Positions 18,868 to 23,443 of a stretch of 23,443 nt of DNA are shown piece after piece (within the stretch, counting starts at the first letter, position 1; every line of letters begins with the position of its first letter). This stretch comes from Pigoraptor chileana (lineage: Eukaryota > Opisthokonta > Filasterea), in contig CALSCR010003644.1 of the NCBI GenBank assembly GCA_943704495.1, positions 1-23,443 on the forward strand, written 5' to 3'. The notes under the pieces are model-generated. The model saw nothing but the letters and a program-made list of their open reading frames with translations, did no database searches and was not told the DNA's origin. The position numbers and the translations under genes are program-made.

Positions 18868-21800
18868 TCATGCGTCCGAGGCCGGGTCGTAGTCGGCGTA
18901 CTCGCTCGTGGATGTAACCGGATCGTCCGTCCCAAACGAGCTGTCCGGGTCGAATGTGCGCTGCACGGGGTTTGACGTGACGCGCACCGTCGAGTTGGAC
19001 GACTGGACGCCTCGTCCGTGCAAGTCAGCCATTCCCTTCTCCAGTCGCCCAACAAGATCAGAGAAGCTCGGTCGCGTTTCTGCATGCTTCTTCCAGCACG
19101 ACTGCATAACATCCACTATACGAGCGGGGCAACTGCGAAAGGATCGAGAGAGTGACAAAGACAGCAGGTGCATAATTAAAAAAAGAATATTTTGATGTGA
19201 GTCGCAGACGCCCGCAAATTGGGAGAGTTCAGGTGATTCACACTCATGTGGCACATTCGTTCCCATAGACTCTCACTTTTGTGGCACAGTCATCCTCTTC
19301 CCGGAATTCAAGAAGTCCAACACTTGGTGATTCTCAAGGCCAGGATACGGCTGTGTTGTGAAGCGAGATTCATTACGTGAGTGTTCTGAAAATAAGTCCA
19401 TATGTACGCAACATGTGTATATACATATAAATGTACACAATTGCGGGTTGGATTCTCACCTTAGATCCCTTTGAGAAGATTTCCCAGCTGCAAAAGGGAC
19501 AGTGGGGAAGATCACATTTGGATAGATTAGATAAGCAACCGCTATAGCAACATGCACCGCAGACCACATCCACGCACGCACACATTCACTTACACAACAA
19601 TGCCAAACGACCACACGTCCGTTGAGTGCGTAAAGATCCTCCGCTCCAGTGATTCGGGTGCCATCCTGCAAGAGTTTGTAACAGCACATGCATACAGATC
19701 AGCGCAAAGCAAACAAGCGGCGCGGGTGTGGGGTAGGTTGGCCAAGGCACCCACCATTTGATTGGCATCTTCCTGCTCGTCTTGGCGCGGTAGTAGTCGT
19801 TGTCGCTGTTGTCTTTACTAAGTCCGAAATCAGCAATCTTGACGCAAACATTGCCTTTGGGAGACAGGCGCCAGTACGATTCGCGCGGATTTGAGGGCCG
19901 AGGTCCAGCCACGCACATGCAGTTCCTTGCAGCAAGATCACTGCAATGGGTATGGGTGAGAGAGTGTGTGTGTGTCTGTGCGTGTTAGTACTAACGCGAC
20001 ATAAGCCTTTCACACGGCACCATTCGTAAACACAGCTGCCTGTACGCACGCACACATACACACGCACCACACACTTGCTGCAAAGTGACAGCTATGGCAG
20101 AGTGCGCCTACCGATGAATGATTCCGTTCTTTTCCAAATGGGCCATTCCGTTGGCAACGTCGATTGCAAAGCACGTCATATCCGCCGCAGTGACGCCCTT
20201 TGATTCCATGATATAGTGCCGCTGCGATCGTCACAACAACAATCGAGGATGTGAAACAATAAGACAAGGCACAGGATTTCAACCCGACCGAAATGACGCA
20301 AATTGCATCATGGCATAACCCCCACACTCGCCGCGTGACGGGAGAGCCAGATGACAACGCAATAACACACAGCGGTTCATTGGAAAGAATTGTCCAAATA
20401 TTCGAGTGCTGATAATGAGTGGATGTGTAGAACACAATTGCATGCAAGCACACGCACACATGCACACACACACACACATGCACACGCACACGCGCGCACA
20501 CATTGACCCACCAAGTCTCCGTGGGCAGCAAATTCCAGCACGCAACAATTGGGTTCTGCGATGGCAAAGTGATCAAATCAAACATGCAATGGAGTAATAA
20601 GTAATTGAATTAGTTTTCGGAAACTACGAATGGCGTCCGCCATGTGTAACCAACAAACGTCATCACAGCTATTGTGTCGGTGCATTTCGGCCCACCGTCA
20701 AGGGAGACGCCGAGAAGAGCAATGACGTTTTGGTGCTTGGGAACGCTCCTCATGACGTCGATTTCGAGCATAAACGCACTGTGGATTGTTGTTGTTGTTG
20801 TTTGTTTTTGTTGTTTTGTGAAGGCGAAGTAAGGGTAGGCGGTAAAATACATATTAATACTGGTTATAGTTCTGTTTCAGTGGAAGAAATCAGAGAACAT
20901 CACACAAACAGTACGATAATATCGACAGACTCCATACACACAACGACACGCCGCATGCATGTCGCGCAAATCAAAGTACACCCATGGTTTTGTCTGCCAC
21001 ACACATGATTGCAGCTTTAACACACACGCGCACACACGAACGCACACACGCACGCGCACACGCACAGACAGGCACGCACACATGCATACACGCGCACGCA
21101 TACGCACACACACGCACGCACACACACAAACAAACATGGTGAAGAAAAACACAGGGATAGCAAACGTCACAGACACACAAGGACGTGAACATAAGGTCCA
21201 TCACACACCTGCGCGCAGTCCGTACGTCATCGACCGTCGCAAAATGCGTTACCTTAAACGTCTTTACTGCTGCCTGTAGCTTCCGATCGCCGAGAGTGAC
21301 ATCTGCACGATACACTTCACCAAATTCACCTGCGAGACAGCCCCATGCGTCCCATGGCAGACGTAAGTAAGGATTCATAAAAGTTATACAAACAAGAACA
21401 TAACCAGCAACACACCAACATCGAAAACAGGACGAAGGACTGATGGAGACCAGCCCTTGCAAGTGGACACTGGCTCTGAGAAAGTCCACCTCAACCTCCC
21501 CCTCCGCGCCCACTCACTCAACAGCAAGCAAGGAAGAACAAGCACTAAGCAAAAAAACACACAGCACTTTGTCACACACACACATATACACACACCCACC
21601 CTCGCCAATGCGATCACGCAGAATGATGCAACTGCCGGGTATCTGGATCTCCGCAATTTCGGGGCGTCGGACGACAGTGTCAATAAGATCCATTTCCTCC
21701 ATAGCAAGCTGGTGCTTCTTCATCCTCTTGTGTCGACGAAATACCAAAAGAGCAACGACACCGAGCGCGGCGACGCCAAACACCGCCCCCAGCGACCCTG

Positions 21801-23250
21801 CAACAGCCGCCGTCACGTTCGATGACTTTCCACTGCTGGCATCGGTAACGGGAGCGTTTGTTGTCTGTGGATTCCCGCCAAAATCAACAGCCGTTACTGT
21901 CTCGGACTTGCCCCGCGGAGAGACGCCATACTCGTTGGCAGAGACAATCTCGTAAACATACACCGCGTTTGGCACAACTGAAAAGTCGGTGAACGAAGGT
22001 CCAATTGTGCCGTTGAAGATAAGGACATCGTTGCGGTAGATGGTCGTGTTCGAAATGTCTCCGCTGGACCTGTCCTCAACCCATGTCAGCTGGATCGCCG
22101 TGAGCTTCTTGACCGACACCGTTGGGGTGGCCGTGACGGAGGTTGGCGTGGCGGGCGGCTTCTTTTTCGTTGCGGTGACTCGCTCCGTATCGACCGAGGG
22201 GGATTTGGCAAGCAGTTTGTTGATGGCAATGATTGTATAGAGGTACTTTACATTGGGGTCCACAGCAGTATCCCTGAACGTCGTTCCGGATTGCAGCTGG
22301 CATACAAGACGCAAAGCATGCAGGAGTGCGTTAACACGACGCATACAGGGGTGCGTTAACACATCGATTCAGAAACAACAGGAAGGAGTGACAGATACAT
22401 TCGGCTCATGCGATACCCCACTCCATCCATTCCAGCCACTTCCATCCACTCCATGCCATGAATCCACTTGTACCTGACAAACAAATTTCATCCGTTTTGC
22501 AACACCCACCGGAAACTGCACGTTGGGGCATCCCACACGCTCAATGGAGTAGCTCCAAGGCAACCACACTTTGGCAGCTCCTGACACGTCCTCCGGATGC
22601 GTCCACGACAGCAAAATCTCGCTCCCGGATGCACTCACAATCGTTACAATCGGCGCAGATGGAGGAATGACCAAGTCGCAGAGGGTCCCGCTCCACCCGC
22701 TGGCGCATGTGCACACGCCATTGTTGGGGTCACACCGGCCATTCTTACACCCGCACAGCTGGCTGCAGCCCAGACCAAAGCGGCTTGGAGTGAGGGTCTC
22801 GCACGAGTCGTTGCATGTTTTGCCAGAGAATCCCAAGACGGCCGCACAATCGCACGTGCCGGCTCCCGATCGTCCGTCAGCGCACACCCCACCGTTCATG
22901 CACGGACAGCCTGCGTGTTACGACGTTGCATTACATGTGGAAGAGAAAGGTCGCGTGTAAGCGAAGCGCTTGTTCTCAGCTGCCGACTGTCGGCTGAATG
23001 TATGTTGTCATATTTATATTATGCAATCCTCGCCACACAATATCCTTTTGCATACATCGGCTGAATCGCACTCCGATCCAACCCGACATGCGATGTGGAA
23101 TAACCGCACTTCCATACTTACGCGTACAGTTGGTCCCATAGTACCCCGGTTGGCACTGGTCGCACAGGCGTCCCGTGAAGCCAACATCGCAGACGCAATA
23201 TGGCGTCGTGTTGTTGAGTGCGCAAGATCCGTGATTGCAGGTGGGGCATG
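18868..23250 (-). CDS. Receptor tyrosine kinase with EGF and FN3 modules, 5' partial
   Basis: Twelve minus-strand exons in the window (23250-23122, 22910-22474, 22296-21600, 21329-21209, 20778-20696, 20555-20512, 20221-20112, 19940-19755, 19665-19594, 19487-19460, 19350-19277, 19132-18868) join in phase to about 747 residues; the first starts mid-codon, so the N-terminus lies beyond the window. Order: laminin-type EGF (CDQCQPGYYGTNC), two further Cys-rich EGF-like repeats, two fibronectin III domains, one membrane helix (GAVFGVAALGVVALLVF) with a basic stop-transfer, a short juxtamembrane segment and the kinase. Kinase marks: GEGEFGEV loop, AAVK lysine, FMLEI helix-C glutamate, HRDLAARN, DFG, an activation loop with adjacent tyrosines (DNDYYRAK), PIKWMAPES, STDVWSFGIVVWEIFSKG and CW...RPSF. 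HRDLAARN and PIKWMAPE mark it as a tyrosine kinase. All catalytic residues are present, so it should be an active cell-surface receptor; the ligand is unknown. The tail has two tyrosines close together (SEYADYDP). The loop before DFG is unusually long. Confidence 0.95.
19945..19985. repeat. TG tract near an acceptor in the receptor kinase gene
   Basis: A GT/TG run on the plus strand, hence CA on the coding strand, just before the acceptor of the exon starting at 19940. It is complementary to the TG-rich coding-strand tract at about 20040-20072 near the donor of the same intron. Confidence 0.75.
20040..20072 (-). repeat. TG/CA tract near the donor side of the same intron
   Basis: CA-rich on the plus strand (TG on the coding strand), within 75 bases of the donor at 20111. 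Confidence 0.75.
20446..20502 (-). repeat. TG/CA microsatellite in receptor kinase intron
   Basis: CA-rich with CG interruptions on the plus strand, starting about ten bases after the GTGGGT donor at 20511 of the coding strand. Confidence 0.85.
21018..21132 (-). repeat. TG/CA microsatellite in the largest receptor kinase intron
   Basis: More than 100 bases of interrupted CA/CG repeat on the plus strand (TG on the coding strand) in the 430-bp intron. A separate GTT-rich tract on the plus strand (AAC on the coding strand) lies at about 20788-20815 just before the acceptor. Confidence 0.85.
21573..21596 (-). repeat. TG/CA microsatellite abutting a donor site
   Basis: CA repeat on the plus strand that on the coding strand merges with the GTGGGT donor at 21599, so the donor itself passes into a TG run. 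Confidence 0.85.
22316..22362. repeat. 22-base direct repeat with GTTAAC core
   Basis: Two copies, 22316-22337 and 22341-22362, differ at two positions and each ends GTGCGTTAACAC on the plus strand. They lie in the intron between the two halves of the first FN3 domain, near the acceptor. Confidence 0.85.
22417..22470. repeat. Degenerate CCATTCCAT-like minisatellite
   Basis: Five to six imperfect units of about nine to ten bases built on CCAYTCCAT occur on the plus strand. They lie at the donor side of the same intron that holds the 22-base direct repeat. Confidence 0.6.
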
Positions 23251-23353
23251 CTGAGGATACATGGGAGCACACAGAGAGTTTAGTTCTCGAAGCCACACCA
23301 TGGGCAGTCAGACTATTGTAAGGAGGGAGACATTCAGATGGCGGATTTCAAGT

Positions 23354-23383
23354 CAGTGTCGTAGGCGATGTGCCCATGGACTC

Positions 23384-23443
<60 letters not shown>
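23354..23443. repeat. Dispersed repeat copy B plus long GA microsatellite at window end
   Basis: The block 23354-23384 is the second copy of the 31-base repeat at 16889-16919. From about 23389 to the last base the sequence is pure GA, at least 55 bases, and is cut by the window edge. It lies upstream of the first visible receptor kinase exon, presumably in an intron. Confidence 0.85.

Noticed and set aside
19351-19390. First acceptor-like TTTCAG, ending near 19388, for the receptor exon starting PYPGLE
   Set aside because: It is out of phase with the exon ending at 19460; the ACACAG acceptor at 19351 is in phase and gives the family-typical continuation of FSKG into PYPG.
21255-21260. Donor-like GTAACG directly after the kinase AAVKTFK motif
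   Set aside because: Using it breaks phase with the next exon; the later donor at 21208 keeps the frame into FMLEIDVM.

Overview
The window is nuclear DNA from a eukaryote with intron-rich genes. I could assemble six protein-coding genes by joining conserved exons at GT-AG splice sites with matching phase (about 32 introns, roughly 90 to 430 bp). The content points to a unicellular relative of animals (holozoan or nearby opisthokont-grade protist, such as a choanoflagellate or filasterean). The main reason is a transmembrane tyrosine kinase with laminin-type EGF and fibronectin III modules. It sits beside an ANKLE2/LEM4 homologue, an AAR2 homologue, a cyclic-nucleotide-gated-type channel and a TmcB-like PAS membrane protein. 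The species cannot be fixed from the sequence alone.

Layout: 1-1243, no gene recognised. 1244-6867 (+), eight-exon TmcB/TmcC-like polytopic membrane protein with a PAS domain and a duplicated membrane-anchored sensor-like half. 7577-8672 (+), three-exon small mitochondrial protein, probably the ESSS/NDUFB11 subunit of complex I. 9144-11398 (-), two-exon ANKLE2/LEM4 homologue, convergent with the previous gene. 11723-14114 (-), eight-exon AAR2, the U5 snRNP assembly factor. 15068-18100 (-), five-exon six-transmembrane channel with C-linker, cyclic-nucleotide-binding domain and a charged coiled coil. 18868-23250 (-), twelve visible exons of a receptor tyrosine kinase whose 5' end lies beyond the window. 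The last ~55 bases are an unbroken GA microsatellite.

The genes do not form an operon or a pathway. Three concern membrane signalling (PAS sensor, cyclic-nucleotide channel, tyrosine kinase). The other three are housekeeping: respiration, nuclear envelope and mitosis, and splicing. Introns hold many TG/CA microsatellites, usually with TG on the coding strand and often just after the donor, plus small duplications and a short dispersed repeat.

The most striking observation is the channel. Its voltage-sensor-like segments, S6, C-linker and phosphate-binding cassette look intact, but the selectivity-filter region resembles neither the K-channel GYG nor the CNG TTIGETPPP type. Other points worth a look are an enlarged loop between the HRD and DFG motifs of the tyrosine kinase, the internal duplication in the TmcB-like protein, and an ANKLE2 homologue in what seems to be a non-animal genome. 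All exon models are manual and come from the genomic sequence only; no transcript or database evidence was available.
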